NCBI RefSeq assembly: GCF_003240585.1
Contig: NZ_PCDP01000001.1
Span: 496,001-560,000 of the forward strand
From: Arminella tubonensis
GTDB taxonomy: Bacteria > Pseudomonadota > Alphaproteobacteria > Rhizobiales > Rhizobiaceae
Length of the DNA: 64,000 nt
Direction: 5' to 3'
Shown in pieces: positions 33,476 to 43,024 of this stretch; the stretch's first letter is position 1; each line of letters begins with the position of its first letter. The translations under genes were made by a program, and so were the position numbers. The notes beneath the pieces were generated by a model that was not told the DNA's origin, ran no database searches, and saw only the letters and a list, made by a program, of their open reading frames with translations.

Positions 33476-33683
33476 ACTGCTTCATCAGGTCAGAAAGAGG
33501 AACTGTGTCGCTTTTCCCGCTTCGAAGGTCTTCCAGGCGTCTTTCGGCGAGATATACATCTTCGATATCATCGAGATGAGCAAGAATAGCTTCGCGAGCA
33601 TAAAAGCTCTTGCTGCGTCCGGTTTTCTTGGCAAGCTCATCCAGACGCGTCTCTATTTCAGGCGGCAGTCGCAAGGCCAACAT
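33459..33683 (-). CDS. RHH-type antitoxin (RelB/CopG-like)
   Basis: 74 residues from ATG 33683 with TGGAG upstream. Ribbon-helix-helix start LALRLPPEIETRLDELAKKT, GRSKSFYAREAILAHLDD for helix 2, then an acidic linker and VPLSDLMKQYGLED for toxin binding. Overlaps the toxin gene by 17 bp. A perfect 7-bp inverted repeat 16 bp upstream is the probable operator. Confidence 0.92.
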   Translation of the reverse strand: MLALRLPPEIETRLDELAKKTGRSKSFYAREAILAHLDDIEDVYLAERRLEDLRSGKSDTVPLSDLMKQYGLED

Positions 33684-33699
33684 GATCCGGTCTCCATTT

Positions 33700-33715
33700 G
33701 CTATACACGTATAGC
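33700..33715 (-). promoter_or_regulatory. Probable operator of the relBE-like module
   Basis: GCTATAC-AC-GTATAGC, perfect 7-bp arms with a 2-bp spacer. It includes TATA-rich -10-like bases and lies 16 bp upstream of the antitoxin start, which is typical for RHH autoregulation. Confidence 0.65.
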
Positions 33716-33784
33716 GCAAGATCGGAGGATGCGCCACTGAAACAAAATATGGAGGTGGCTTAGGCAATCGTTGGCGCTGCCGCC

Positions 33785-33960
33785 CCATTCCTCATGATGA
33801 GGTGCCTCGCTGCCGGAGCGAAGGCGGAGGTGGCGGGCCTCGAACCACGAGGGATGGCCACCTCCGCCCGCTACTTTCAAGACGCCGCGACATCCGCCCA
33901 AGCGCCCGTCCTTCGAGGCAGTTCTGCGAACTGCACCTCAGGATGAGGGCTGAACGTTCG
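33785..33960 (+). repeat. Dispersed repeat family D, copy 1, and adjoining palindrome
   Basis: 33820-33870 has arms GGCGGAGGTGGC / GCCACCTCCGCC. 33910-33955 carries CGTCCTTCGAGGC...CCTCAGGATGAGGGCTGA, also found at 57180-57236 and 58950-58975. The gap 33684-34081 otherwise holds the operator and the sodB terminator; no gene is seen. Confidence 0.65.
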
Positions 33961-34020
33961 ACCGCAATTTCCGAGAGCATGCGGCGTTCGGTGCTTTCGG
34001 GTTCAGTCCTGACCAATCAA

Positions 34021-34054
34021 CAAAAACACCCGGCGCTGACCTCAGCGCCGGGTG
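34021..34054 (-). terminator. Rho-independent terminator after sodB
   Basis: Minus-strand stem CACCCGGCGCT-GAGGTC-AGCGCCGGGTG (perfect 11 bp), followed by TTTTTG. It begins 28 bp after the sodB stop. Confidence 0.9.
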
Positions 34055-34081
34055 CAAATCAATCGAACCGAATACCGAAAT

Positions 34082-34684
34082 TTACTTCGCAGCGGCTTCG
34101 TAGCGTTCCAGGACGTAGTCCCAGTTGATGAGGCTATCGACGAAGGCTTCGAGGTATTTCGGGCGGGCGTTGCGGTAGTCGATGTAATAGGAGTGTTCCC
34201 ATACGTCGACGCCGAGGATCGGGGTGGCGCCGTGGACGAGCGGGTTTTCGCCGTTCGGGGTCTTGGTGATTTCGAGCTTGCCGTTCTTGACGGAAACCCA
34301 GGCCCAGCCGGAGCCGAACTGGGTGGTGCCGGCAGCAATGAAATCGGCCTTGAACTTGTCATAGCCGCCGAGGTCGGAGGCGAAGGCGCTCTCGAGCTTG
34401 CCGGGCAGCTTGTTGCCGCCGCCGCCCTTTTTCAGCCACTTCCAGAAATGGATGTGGTTGTAATGCTGGGCCGCATTGTTGAACAGGCCGGCATTGGTGC
34501 CGAAGGACTTCTTGACGACGTCCTCGACCGAAAGGTCGCTCAGGCCTGCCTCGGCCGCCAGCTTATTGCCGTTGTCGACATAGGCCTTGTGGTGCTTGTC
34601 GTGGTGGAATTCCAAGGTTTCCTTGGACATGTAAGGGACGAGAGCTTCGTAGTCATAGGGAAGTGCAGGCAATTCGAAAGCCAT
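34082..34684 (-). CDS. sodB: Fe/Mn superoxide dismutase
   Basis: 200 residues, ATG 34684 preceded by AAGGAGATAAGACC. N-terminal FELPALPYDYEALVPYMSKE and HHDKHHKAYVDNGN; metal ligands His in EFHHDKHH, His in QHYNHIHFWKWL, and Asp and His in GVDVWEHSYYIDYRN. Length and sequence are typical of rhizobial Fe/Mn SODs. Converts superoxide to peroxide and oxygen, cytosolic. Single gene with its own terminator. Confidence 0.95.
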   Translation of the reverse strand: MAFELPALPYDYEALVPYMSKETLEFHHDKHHKAYVDNGNKLAAEAGLSDLSVEDVVKKSFGTNAGLFNNAAQHYNHIHFWKWLKKGGGGNKLPGKLESAFASDLGGYDKFKADFIAAGTTQFGSGWAWVSVKNGKLEITKTPNGENPLVHGATPILGVDVWEHSYYIDYRNARPKYLEAFVDSLINWDYVLERYEAAAK

Positions 34685-34884
34685 GGTCTTATCTCCTTTT
34701 GGCAACAGATTGCATCCTTGGGCAGGTGAGCGGAACATAGGAGCGGAACCCGGAGGAGGCAACCTGCCAAATGCCAAAAAACGGTCGCCTGACAGAAAAT
34801 TTGCCTTTATTTCAGCCAGATGCATCTTATGCTCGAAGAGCCGGTTTTGCCGCAATGGCGGCCGCCAGAGGGGGGACAGACATA

Positions 34885-35235
34885 ATGCACGGACGCAATA
34901 TCGCAGTTGCCGTGGGGCTTGCCCTGCTCTCGGCGGCAACCACTGCCGGCGCCTCCTCCGACGAGGCCTGGAAACAGTTCGCCCGCGATGTCGAGCTTAA
35001 ATGCACCGAGGCGGTCGGCGAGCAGATTGCCCACCCCCTGGTCGTCGTCGATCCGACCGGGAGCGAACACTATGGCCTGGCGCTGGTCTCCGGCATTCCC
35101 AAGGGGTCGAAAGCGAAAGTGACCGTCATCTGCGTCTACGACAAGCAGCAGAAAAAGGCGGAGATCGGCAGCCAGCTCGGGTCGGACAAGGTGCGCCTTC
35201 CCCCGCTGGCGCATCTGCCGATCAAGGCGAAATGA
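34885..35235 (+). CDS. Small secreted hypothetical protein
   Basis: 116 residues from ATG 34885 (GAGGGGGGACAG upstream). Signal peptide MHGRNIAVAVGLALLSAATTAGA. The mature domain has two Cys residues (ELKCTEAVG and VTVICVYDK) that may form a disulfide, and strands HPLVVVDP, YGLALVSG, AKVTVICVYDKQ. Family not recognised; similar small periplasmic proteins occur in Rhizobium. Divergent from sodB across 200 bp. Confidence 0.7.
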   Translation: MHGRNIAVAVGLALLSAATTAGASSDEAWKQFARDVELKCTEAVGEQIAHPLVVVDPTGSEHYGLALVSGIPKGSKAKVTVICVYDKQQKKAEIGSQLGSDKVRLPPLAHLPIKAK

Positions 35236-35426
35236 AGGCGGAAGCGGGATTACCACAAGTCGGCCTTAATTAGACCTCATTCACCTTCTAGTAGAGAACA
35301 ATCGTCTTGGGCAGCTTGGCACTTTGCGGAGCGAGACGCTCTCGATCCGCCGATCTCCTCAAATCGTATGGTCTCGAACGCGGCAAAACGTCGTCGTTGC
35401 GATATATATTGCTCAAGGGGACCAAG

Positions 35427-35633
35427 ATGTTCAGTGGCGTAGTCAAGAATTTCGACGGCGAAAAGGGCTACGGCTTCATTCAGCCGTCCGACGGTAGCCT
35501 GGCGATTTTCGTTCATGCGAAAGCGGTCACCAGTTCCGGTATCGAGACACTCGTCAAGGGTCAGAAACTGACCTTCGAGATCGAACAGGACGGCAAGGGC
35601 CGAAGCTTCGTCGGCAATCTGAAATTGGCGTGA
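35427..35633 (+). CDS. Cold-shock-domain protein
   Basis: 68 residues from ATG 35427 with AAGGGGACC upstream. RNP1 is KGYGFIQPSDG; RNP2 is IFVHAKAV in place of the usual VFVHxSAV. A single-stranded RNA/DNA chaperone. The leader is long (about 150 bp from the previous gene), which could allow temperature-dependent folding as in other csp genes. Confidence 0.9.
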   Translation: MFSGVVKNFDGEKGYGFIQPSDGSLAIFVHAKAVTSSGIETLVKGQKLTFEIEQDGKGRSFVGNLKLA

Positions 35634-35852
35634 TCGACGAGATATTGCAATGCTGACCACGGATGTACTGGCAGCCTGCATATTCCCGATGTCGATCATG
35701 GCCGAATGTCCGGCAGGCGGTTAAAACCGTCTTGCCTGACATGACGGGGCCGGACCTCGCGTTAGCCAAGATAAAACCGGCCTGAAACAAGAGGACCATG
35801 CGAAGCGCGCCATGACGGCAGCGATCGACGTGGCCGGAAAGACGAAAACAAC

Positions 35853-36074
35853 ATGTCCGTTCATCGCTTCCCTATCGGCCAGACCGTTCGCCTCAAGAGC
35901 CGACGCGGTCTCTCGCCCAAGGCAGCCGACGTCTATCAGATCGTCGCATTCCTGCCTGTCAGGGACAATTCTCCTCAATATCGCATGCGCAACGACGAAG
36001 TCGCTCAGGAGCGGGTTTCGCAGGAGCGCGATATCGAGGCCTATGAAGCCGTTTCGACCGCCGCTGCCGAATAA
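35853..36074 (+). CDS. Small conserved hypothetical protein
   Basis: 73 residues starting MSVHRFPIGQTVRLKSRRGL, then SPKAADVYQIVAFLPVRDNS and PQYRMRNDEVAQERV. The SH3-like run of short strands and the phrase SPQYR(M/I)RND recur in small Rhizobiaceae proteins of unknown role. No signal or membrane segment. The gap 35634-35852 contains an imperfect hairpin (about 35708-35741) but no other gene. Confidence 0.7.
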   Translation: MSVHRFPIGQTVRLKSRRGLSPKAADVYQIVAFLPVRDNSPQYRMRNDEVAQERVSQERDIEAYEAVSTAAAE

Positions 36075-36248
36075 GGCAACAGGCCTGCCGTCGCGGTTTG
36101 AAGCCAGAGTTGACTAGCCGTCCGATCCCTTAGGACGCTAACCACGACCGACATACATGCCGGCCGATCTCCCGCTTGCGGGAGGATGCTTATCTGCGCC
36201 TGGGCGGCAAGATTGGGACCCGCAACGACAAGGATTTGCAACGTTCGC

Positions 36249-36313
36249 GACTTGCGACGCCAAAGACTTGCAACGTTTAAAGACCTGCGACGTTAAAGAC
36301 CTACAACGCTAAA
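36249..36313 (+). repeat. Four 16-17-bp tandem repeats
   Basis: Units on the pattern GACYTGCRACGYYAAA start at 36249, 36265, 36282 and 36298, with partial units on both sides (36230-36248 and 36314-36320). Unit length of 16 is not a codon multiple, so this is noncoding. The 36075-36421 gap otherwise shows nothing certain. Confidence 0.75.
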
Positions 36314-36421
36314 GACCTGGGGCACTCCCGGATGACCAGCAACATTCGACCCCGCGATTGATATCGGCAGTTCTGCCGAAGCCATGGATCGTGCGCGGCC
36401 GACCCATTCAAGGAGGTTCAC

Positions 36422-36601
36422 ATGACGTTCTTTTTCAAGCGTAAGCCGGTTGTCGTTGCTGCCGTCGTCAAGAAGCCGGAAATCTCCATTGCCCGCGTCG
36501 CCCATATGAAGGCGCGCGCCGAGATCAAACGCGAAGATGCCGACACGACAGGCGAACTTCGCCGCACGCGACAGACATTCGAGAACAACAGGCTGATCTG
36601 A
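36422..36601 (+). CDS. Short basic hypothetical protein
   Basis: 59 residues starting MTFFFKRKPVVVAAVVKKPE and ending TRQTFENNRLI. It has a nearly consensus Shine-Dalgarno, AAGGAGGTTCAC before the ATG, which is the main support. The N-terminus is hydrophobic-basic and the rest is an Arg/Lys-rich helix. No family recognised. Confidence 0.6.
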   Translation: MTFFFKRKPVVVAAVVKKPEISIARVAHMKARAEIKREDADTTGELRRTRQTFENNRLI

Positions 36602-36704
36602 AGCCCGGCCGGTCATATCCATCCGGCCCTTGATCCAGCCGCCGAAAACCGCTGCTCGACTTCCGACATATTCCCCTGTCGCACAAACCGGGAGGACATG
36701 ACAC

Positions 36705-36932
36705 ATGGACCATAAGCCAAACCCGCCCTACGCCGTCGCCCTCGAAGCCTGGGAAAACGAAGGCGGTGCCCCCTCCCATGCGGCGCTGCGTTTCCGCTGT
36801 GGCCAACGCGGCGCGTGGAAACGGTCCTGGTCGATCTACGAGGTCGAAGCCCTGATGCCGACCGCAATCGCCTCCATCGCCCTCAGGGGCCTCGACCCGA
36901 ATAAGCTGCAGCACCGCTTCGAGATGCGCTAA
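36705..36932 (+). CDS. Small conserved hypothetical protein
   Basis: 75 residues after GGGAGGACATGACAC. Trp-rich: LEAWENEGG, GAWKRSWSIYEVEAL. The C-terminus GLDPNKLQHRFEMR is charged. No signal peptide or membrane segment; family not recognised. It may be co-transcribed with the 59-residue gene 103 bp upstream. Convergent with the MmeI-like gene. Confidence 0.6.
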   Translation: MDHKPNPPYAVALEAWENEGGAPSHAALRFRCGQRGAWKRSWSIYEVEALMPTAIASIALRGLDPNKLQHRFEMR

Positions 36933-36962
36933 GGCGTGCGTCAAGCCGTTGTTTTCATGGCC

Positions 36963-39900
36963 TTATGCGGCGCGACGATAGGCGAAGGTCCGGCCGTTGT
37001 CCGATGTGGAAATCAGGCCGAGGCGGGAGAGCGAGACCAGCACGCTTGAGACGGCCCGGTGTATCTTCTGGCCCTGCTTGAACCGCGCAGCAACATCGGC
37101 CGCGTTGAGCGCGCCGCCTGCCTCGATCAGCGTATTGAAGACCAGCGCCGTCTGCTCGCTGTCATTGGCGGGGAAGGACGGTTTGGCGCCGGGCTTGCCG
37201 ACCGGTTCGGCGGAGCCGCCGAGATCTGCCTCGAGCTGCTCGGCCTTTTCCTTGTCCGAGCCGAAACGCGGGATCTGGTAGTCCGGCCGCAGCCAGCGCA
37301 CAAGCCCGCGCTTCTCCTCCTTCGCCCGTTCCTTGTTCAAAGCGACGAGGTTTGCCAGCACCTCCTCTTCGCTGAGATCGACCGGCCAGCCATAGGCATC
37401 GGCCACTGCTGCGTCGAGCCTGTCGTGCAGCTCCTTCATGATCAGCACCAGCCCGTCATCGAAGATGCGGCGCTCCCGGGCGTCGAGATCGGCCGACCCC
37501 ACCCCCGCCTTCAGCCGCTCCAGCACATTGTACAGTCCGGTCAGCGTCAGGTGCTCATGGGCTTCCAACACGCGCTTGCGATGGGCATCGAGTTCCTCGG
37601 CGATGTCACCGATGATTTGTTTCTGGGTGTCGGTGGCAATGGGGAACGGGAAGGGGTCGAAGCAGCGGGATTTGACGTATACCGGATCATTGCCAACACC
37701 CAACCAGCTACCAGCACGCAGAGCCCAGGTGACGTGGATGTGCGAGGAGAGTATGCCCAGTGTGAAGCCTGTCGGCAGTGCTATAGCTAACAACTTGTTA
37801 TCCGGCAGAATTGACGCGTCGAGAAACTGAAACACGCGGTGCTTGGCTGTTTCGACAGTTGCGATATAGCGCGAAAGATCTGCCAACGCCGGTCGAATTT
37901 CATCACGCGTTCTACCAAACAACCACCACCTGCGTCTGATGTCAGCATCTCTGTTCGTGTCCCTCTCCGGTTTAACGGCCAGCAACAGATGCTGGTAAAT
38001 TTCGGGATAATTGCTTCGCACTCCTTCTGCAGTCATCCCATACATATCGATAGCAAGGAGCCCGCGCGATCGGGCCATTAAATCTCGGCCATTTCGATAT
38101 CCGCGAACGTAGTTTTGCAATCCGGGGCGTCTACCTAGCCCAAGGAGCACTGCTTCTTTTGGCGTTACAGTAAAACCTGATCCGTGTAGCTTCATCCCTG
38201 CAGAGGAGATGCCGACGTTGGCGTTCAACGCAATCGCCTTCGTCACATCCACCCCAACCGTCAAATCCGAATTGATCGTCCCGCGCTTCTCGTCGAACAG
38301 GATCATCGGGCTGTCGGTGTCGACGCCCTCTTCCGCCGTCACTTCGAGCAGCAGGCCCTCATGCTTGCCGGCTTCGGCGACCGTCATGGCGATGCGGACG
38401 GCGGCGCTGTCGCTGCTGATCTTGATCCAGGGATGATCGGGGACGGCCATGACCAGCGACACCGGCTTCTTGGCGTTCAGATGGCGCTCCATCACCCGGC
38501 GCTGGAATACCTGGCTGATGGAATTTGTGGTGACGTAGCCGAAGCGCTTGAGGCCTGAGCCCTTTTTCAGCAGGAGTTCGGCCGAGCGATCCCACCAGTA
38601 CATGACGAAATCGGCGCTCTCGTTCATGTGGCTGTGAGCCTTCCACAGGGCTTCGGCATAGGCACCGCCCATGCGGGCACGGATGTCCTTGCCGCCGATG
38701 AAGGGCGGGTTGCCGACGATATAATCCGCCTTCGGCCAGTCGGGGCGGCGGGGATTGGGATAGGCCTCCTTGCCGTCGACCACTTTCGGCATCGGATAGC
38801 CATCCCATTTCAACACCGCGTCGACGCACTGGATATTGTGAAAGGCGCGCAGGATCGGCTCGGAGGGTGCCGCACCCTTGGTGCGGAAATGCCATTGCAG
38901 ATGGCCGATCCAGAGGACCAGCTCCGCAATCCCCGCGGCGCGCGAATTAAGCTCCAGCCCGAGAAACTGATGCGGATCGACGGTGTGGGTTTCAAGCCCG
39001 GTCAAGGCCTCCTGCCCGCCGAGGTCGTTCAGGGCTTCGAGGACGTCGCCTTCCAGCTTCTTCATCAGCTCCAGCGAGACATAGAGGAAATTGCCGGTGC
39101 CGCAGGCCGGATCCAGCACCTTGGTATCGCAGAGCTTTTCATGGAAGGACTGCACGGTCTTCACGGCCGCGTCGTTGCGCGCCTCGGCCATCTGCCGCTC
39201 GGCCGTCGACAGCACCTGCCCCCATTCAGCGCGCAGCGGATCGATGACGGTGGCGATCACCAGCCTTTCGACATAGGCGCGCGGGGTATAATGCGCGCCA
39301 AGCTTTCTGCGATCATCGGGGTCGAGCGCCTGCTCGATGAAGGTGCCGAAAATCGCCGGCTCGACATCCTTCCAATCATGGCTGGCCGCCGCGACAAGCT
39401 CGCCGATCTCTTCCTTTGCCAGTTTCAGCGCCTTGCGCTTCTTGAAGAATTCGCCGTTGAATTTCTTGACCTTCTGGCGGATTGTCGCCGTGAAGATGCC
39501 TTCATCCATGGCCTTCCAGAGGTCTTCCATCATGCCGGGGAATATTTCCGGCTTCTCTACGCAGTCGATGAGCAGGCCCTTGAAGCTGTCCTTCGGCAGG
39601 AGTTCGATATCCTCGGCGAACATCGTGAAGAGGACGCGCATCAGGAAGCTCGCCACCTCCTCGGTGGCGTGACCGGATTTCTCCAGCGCCTGCGATACCT
39701 TGGCGATGCGCGTGGCAATCTCGCGGGTCACCCTTGCGGCGTGGCGGGAGGGATCGAGCGACACCGGCTCGGTCCAGATGGTGCGCAGGCGTTGGCGGAT
39801 ATCTGCGTCGCGCAGATCTTCCAGATAGATGCGGAATGAGCGCCGATCGGGAAACTGGTCGTAGGCTTTGCCATCTCGGCGGAAATTGGCATAGACCTCG

Positions 39901-40372
39901 ATGCAGTGGCCGACATCGCAGACCAGCACGAAGGGCGGCGGCTCGTGGGCGGCGGGCAGCAGCCTGACATAGTTTTCCGCCTGGGCGCGGGCATTCATCA
40001 TCAGCACGTCCCAGGCCCTGCCGGCACCCCTTCGGCCACGCGGCGCGGCGGCGATGCCCCGCAGCGGCAAGGTTTCCGGCTGGTCCGTCAGCTTCTTGTC
40101 GCCGGCCAGACGGCTCTGCTTGGCCTCGAGGATGAAGCAATTTCGCTTGTAGAGATCGATGCGCTTGCTCGACGCGGCGCCTTCGCGGGCCGCCTCCTTG
40201 ACCACGCGTTCGAAGACATAGTCGTTGCCTTCGGTGCTGACCGAGGCGGGTCGGCATGCGGCAATTCGAGAAGATCTGAAAGTTCGGTCAAAAAGAGCGC
40301 GTAGTTCGCCCGCTCCTGGCCGCCCTCCTGCCCCTGCCAGCGCCTGATGAAGGCCTCGACCGCTGCTGTCAC
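36963..40372 (-). pseudogene. MmeI-like type IIG/IIL restriction-modification enzyme, frameshifted near the N-terminus
   Basis: GTG 40372 opens TAAVEAFIRRWQGQEGGQER and continues to LELPHADP, where the frame breaks at about 40247-40250; the next frame continues ASVSTEGNDYVFERVV and runs intact for about 1090 residues. One missing base in a C-rich run explains it. Visible domains: a PD-(D/E)XK nuclease (D-X9-EAK in RIDLYKRNCFILEAK), a helical spacer, an N6-adenine methylase (DPACGTGNFLYVSLE and NPPFIGG), a target-recognition domain (about 750-950) and a C-terminal extension with a winged-helix look (ALNAADVAARFKQGQKIHRA). MmeI-type enzymes cut about 20 bp from their site and methylate one strand. 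Without the first 42 residues a partial product could only begin at a GTG within the nuclease region. Confidence 0.75.
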
Positions 40373-40552
40373 TCTGATTCTCGCCCTTGCAATTGCCGCG
40401 CGATCTTAGTCGGCCCCATGCACGAAACAAGCCGCAGCATGGGCGGAAAGCCGGCTCATTCGATTTTACGGCAGAGAAAAGACGTAGCAGCGGTCCTTGG
40501 ACGGTCAGGGTCGATCTGGCCAGCGGCGATGGACGCCGCCGGCCATGCCTCC

Positions 40553-41443
40553 TCAGCTTTCGAAATAGCGCGGGCGGTCGAGATCGGCGATCAGGCCGGG
40601 CTGTGTCGGCTGCCATCCCAGCTGTTCCCGCGTGCGCTCGCTCGAGGCCGGGTTGTCGATTGCGGCGAAATGCGCGAACCAGCCGAAGTGGTCTGCTGCT
40701 TCCTCCGGCGCCTTGCTGACGACCGGCAGGTTCAGGCGACGGCCGATGACGGCTGCGATATCCCGGAACGGCACGCCCCCTTCGGCGATGCCGTGATAGC
40801 GGGCGCCGGCCGCACCTTTCTCGAGGACGAGCCTGTAGAGACGAGCCGCATCGAGCCGGTGCACCGCCGGCCAAAGGTTCAGCCCTTCGCCGATATAGGC
40901 CGAGACGCCCTTCTCGCGGGCGATGCCGATCAGGATCGGCACGAAGCCGTGATCGCCGTCGCCGTGGACCGACGGAGGCAGACGGACCACCGATATGCGC
41001 GGGCCTTGAGCCGCTACGGCAAGGGCTGCCTGTTCCGAGACGCGGGGGATGGCGGATCCGTAGGCGGGCGCGGTTTCCTCGGTCGCAAGGCGGCCCGGCG
41101 ACAGAAGTCCTGTTCCAGAGGTGACGATCAGCGGGCGCTCGGTGCCGGCAAGCGCTTGCCCGATCGCCTCGATGGCGCGCCGGTCGATCTCGCAATTCTC
41201 CTTGAATTTGGAGAAGTCGTGGATGAAGCCGGTGTGGATGACGCCATCGGCGGCGGATGCCCCGCTTCGCAAGCTTTCGAGGTCCTCGAGATTGCCTCGA
41301 TGCACCTGCGCGCCGACGGCGGAGAGAGACGTGGCAGCCGCATCCGAGCGGGCGAGACCGAGCACCTGATGGCCGGCCTCGATCAACTCCCTGACGATGG
41401 CAGACCCGATAAAACCTGTAGCGCCGGTGACGAAGACACGCAT
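40553..41443 (-). CDS. SDR-family NAD(P)-dependent oxidoreductase/epimerase-like
   Basis: 296 residues from ATG 41443 with AAAGGAGAAATC upstream. Extended-SDR start [20 protein letters not shown] (TGxxGxxG). The active-site Tyr/Lys pair is not obvious: after VTSGTGLL comes [20 protein letters not shown], where Tyr-x3-Lys is altered, so catalysis is uncertain. The rest matches the nucleoside-diphosphate-sugar epimerase-like (YeeF/atypical SDR) group. Divergent from an AraC regulator. Confidence 0.85.
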   Translation of the reverse strand: MRVFVTGATGFIGSAIVRELIEAGHQVLGLARSDAAATSLSAVGAQVHRGNLEDLESLRSGASAADGVIHTGFIHDFSKFKENCEIDRRAIEAIGQALAGTERPLIVTSGTGLLSPGRLATEETAPAYGSAIPRVSEQAALAVAAQGPRISVVRLPPSVHGDGDHGFVPILIGIAREKGVSAYIGEGLNLWPAVHRLDAARLYRLVLEKGAAGARYHGIAEGGVPFRDIAAVIGRRLNLPVVSKAPEEAADHFGWFAHFAAIDNPASSERTREQLGWQPTQPGLIADLDRPRYFES

Positions 41444-41570
41444 GGCGATTTCTCCTTTACTTCGTTTCACGACTGCATTCGCAGCCCTGTGATGCTGAAG
41501 TTAGGTGATTGAGGAAATACGATCTATGCTCTAAAGTCCGTTTTATCTTCGCAATCGTCCGGGATGCCCC

Positions 41571-42548
41571 ATGGATCCGCTCTCTGATGTGCTGTCGCTG
41601 CTGAAGCCGCGCAGTTATATGTCCGCCGGCTTTGATGCGGCTGGACCATGGTCGATCCAGTTTCCCGACCAGCAGAAAAGCATCAAATGCGGCGCTGTCG
41701 TTTCCGGCTGGTGCTGGTTGTCAGTGGAAGGCGTTGCCGACCCGGTGCGGCTGGAAACAGGAGATTGCTTCCTGCTGCCGAGCGGGCGGCCGTTCCGCCT
41801 TGCGACCGACATGGCTTTGCCGTCTGTCGAAGCCGGTACGGTTTTCTCGAATGCGCGGGCCGGCGGCATCGTCTCCTACAATGGTGGCGGCGATTTTCTG
41901 CTTGTCAGCAGCCGCTTTGCGCTTGCGGGCGACCATGCCGGCATCCTGTTGCGGATGCTGCCGCCCATCGTGCACCTGCGGAAAAAGTCGGATCAGGCAG
42001 CGTTGCGGTGGTCGGTGGAGCGGATGATGCAGGAACTGCGCGAGCAGCAGCCGGGCGGCTTCCTGGTGATCCAGCATGTCGCCCATATGATGCTGGTTCA
42101 GGCCCTGCGGCTGCACATGGCGGAAGGGCTGAAAGGTGGCGTCGGATGGCTGTTCGCGCTCGCCGATAAACAGATGGGTGCGGCGATCAATGCCATGCAT
42201 GACGATCCGGCGCATCGCTGGACGATACAGGCGCTGGCGGCCCGCGCCGGCATGTCGCGGTCGACCTTCGCGCTGAAATTCAAGCAGACTGTTGGGACGT
42301 CGCCGATGGAGTACCTAACGCGCTGGCGGATGCTGCTGGCCGGGGACCGGCTGGTGAATTCCAGCGATCCGGTTTCCGCTATTGCCCTGTCGCTCGGCTA
42401 TGAATCCGAAAGCGCCTTCAGCACGGCCTTCAAGAAGGTCGTGGGTCGTTCGCCACGGCAATACAGCCGTGGCCGAAATCCGGCTTCTCCTTCACACAGC
42501 GAAGGTGAAGCCGTCAGCGCCGACCGGCTAGTAGGTGTCGCCGGTTGA
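41571..42548 (+). CDS. AraC-family regulator with cupin domain
   Basis: 325 residues. The N-terminal half is a cupin-like sensor (about 20-190), with LETGDCFLLPSGRPF typical of the AraC_binding/cupin_6 type. The C-terminal pair of helix-turn-helix motifs is at about 215-310: WTIQALAARAGMSRSTFALK and DPVSAIALSLGYESESAFST. Its start is 127 bp from the divergent SDR gene, the probable target. Confidence 0.9.
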   Translation: MDPLSDVLSLLKPRSYMSAGFDAAGPWSIQFPDQQKSIKCGAVVSGWCWLSVEGVADPVRLETGDCFLLPSGRPFRLATDMALPSVEAGTVFSNARAGGIVSYNGGGDFLLVSSRFALAGDHAGILLRMLPPIVHLRKKSDQAALRWSVERMMQELREQQPGGFLVIQHVAHMMLVQALRLHMAEGLKGGVGWLFALADKQMGAAINAMHDDPAHRWTIQALAARAGMSRSTFALKFKQTVGTSPMEYLTRWRMLLAGDRLVNSSDPVSAIALSLGYESESAFSTAFKKVVGRSPRQYSRGRNPASPSHSEGEAVSADRLVGVAG

Positions 42549-42576
42549 TCTCAGCGGGTTGGCGGCACGCCCGGCG

Positions 42577-42879
42577 TCACTCCGCCGCCACGCTTTGGCT
42601 TTCCGGTTCAGCGGCCTTGTCATCGTCGGTGTCCCCGGCTGTTTTTGCAGCCTCCTCTTTCAGACGGTGCTTGATGGCCAGAGCGTAAATGACGTGGAGC
42701 ACGTTGACATCCTTGACGTGGGGATCTTCAAGCGCCAGCAGCGAGGCGCGCACGATGCGTTTGCTGTTCGTCTTCGGGCAATGCTCAAGCACAAATTTGT
42801 AAAGGCGCTCGTCCGTCAGGCCGTGACAGGCGCCATCAAGCAGCGCCTCGTAGACCTTCTTCCGCTTCTTTTCGCTCAT
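42577..42879 (-). CDS. Small conserved hypothetical protein
   Basis: 100 residues from ATG 42879 (MSEKKRKKVYEALLDGACHG). Helical, basic N-terminus, with LTDERLYKFVLEHCPKTNSK and VLHVIYALAIKHRL; acidic C-terminal tail. Two Cys (ACHG, HCPK). No family name known to me; similar small proteins are common in Rhizobiaceae. Convergent with the AraC gene, 28 bp apart. Confidence 0.65.
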   Translation of the reverse strand: MSEKKRKKVYEALLDGACHGLTDERLYKFVLEHCPKTNSKRIVRASLLALEDPHVKDVNVLHVIYALAIKHRLKEEAAKTAGDTDDDKAAEPESQSVAAE

Positions 42880-42989
42880 TCTCACAATCCGTTTCCGTTG
42901 CACGTGTCATGATATGGTCATGTAACTGTCACAAACAACCGAAAGATGCGCAAAGCTACGCACGGAATAGCGCGTTGAGGTGAAGTGCC

Positions 42990-43018
42990 TTGCCGAGAAA
43001 TGATTTTGTGGCTATATC
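42990..43018 (+). promoter_or_regulatory. Sigma-70-type promoter of the candidate sRNA
   Basis: TTGCCG at 42990-42995, 17-bp spacer, TATATC at 43013-43018. Spacing is optimal. The predicted start, about 43025, is immediately before a stable hairpin. Confidence 0.55.
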
Positions 43019-43024
43019 TGGAGT

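Noticed and set aside
35708..35741. Hairpin after the cold-shock gene as a terminator
   Set aside because: The stem is imperfect, it lies 75 bp after the stop, and no T-tract follows, so it is not listed as a terminator.
38628..39839. Plus-strand ORF of 403 codons inside the MmeI-like gene
   Set aside because: No recognisable motif; the minus strand encodes the methylase and nuclease motifs across the same bases.
40373..41195. Extension of the MmeI-like reading frame upstream to 41195 (over the SDR gene)
   Set aside because: The extension runs in a shadow frame over the 3' part of the SDR gene, encodes low-complexity Arg-rich sequence, and the family N-terminus is found at 40372 in a different frame, which points to a frameshift instead.
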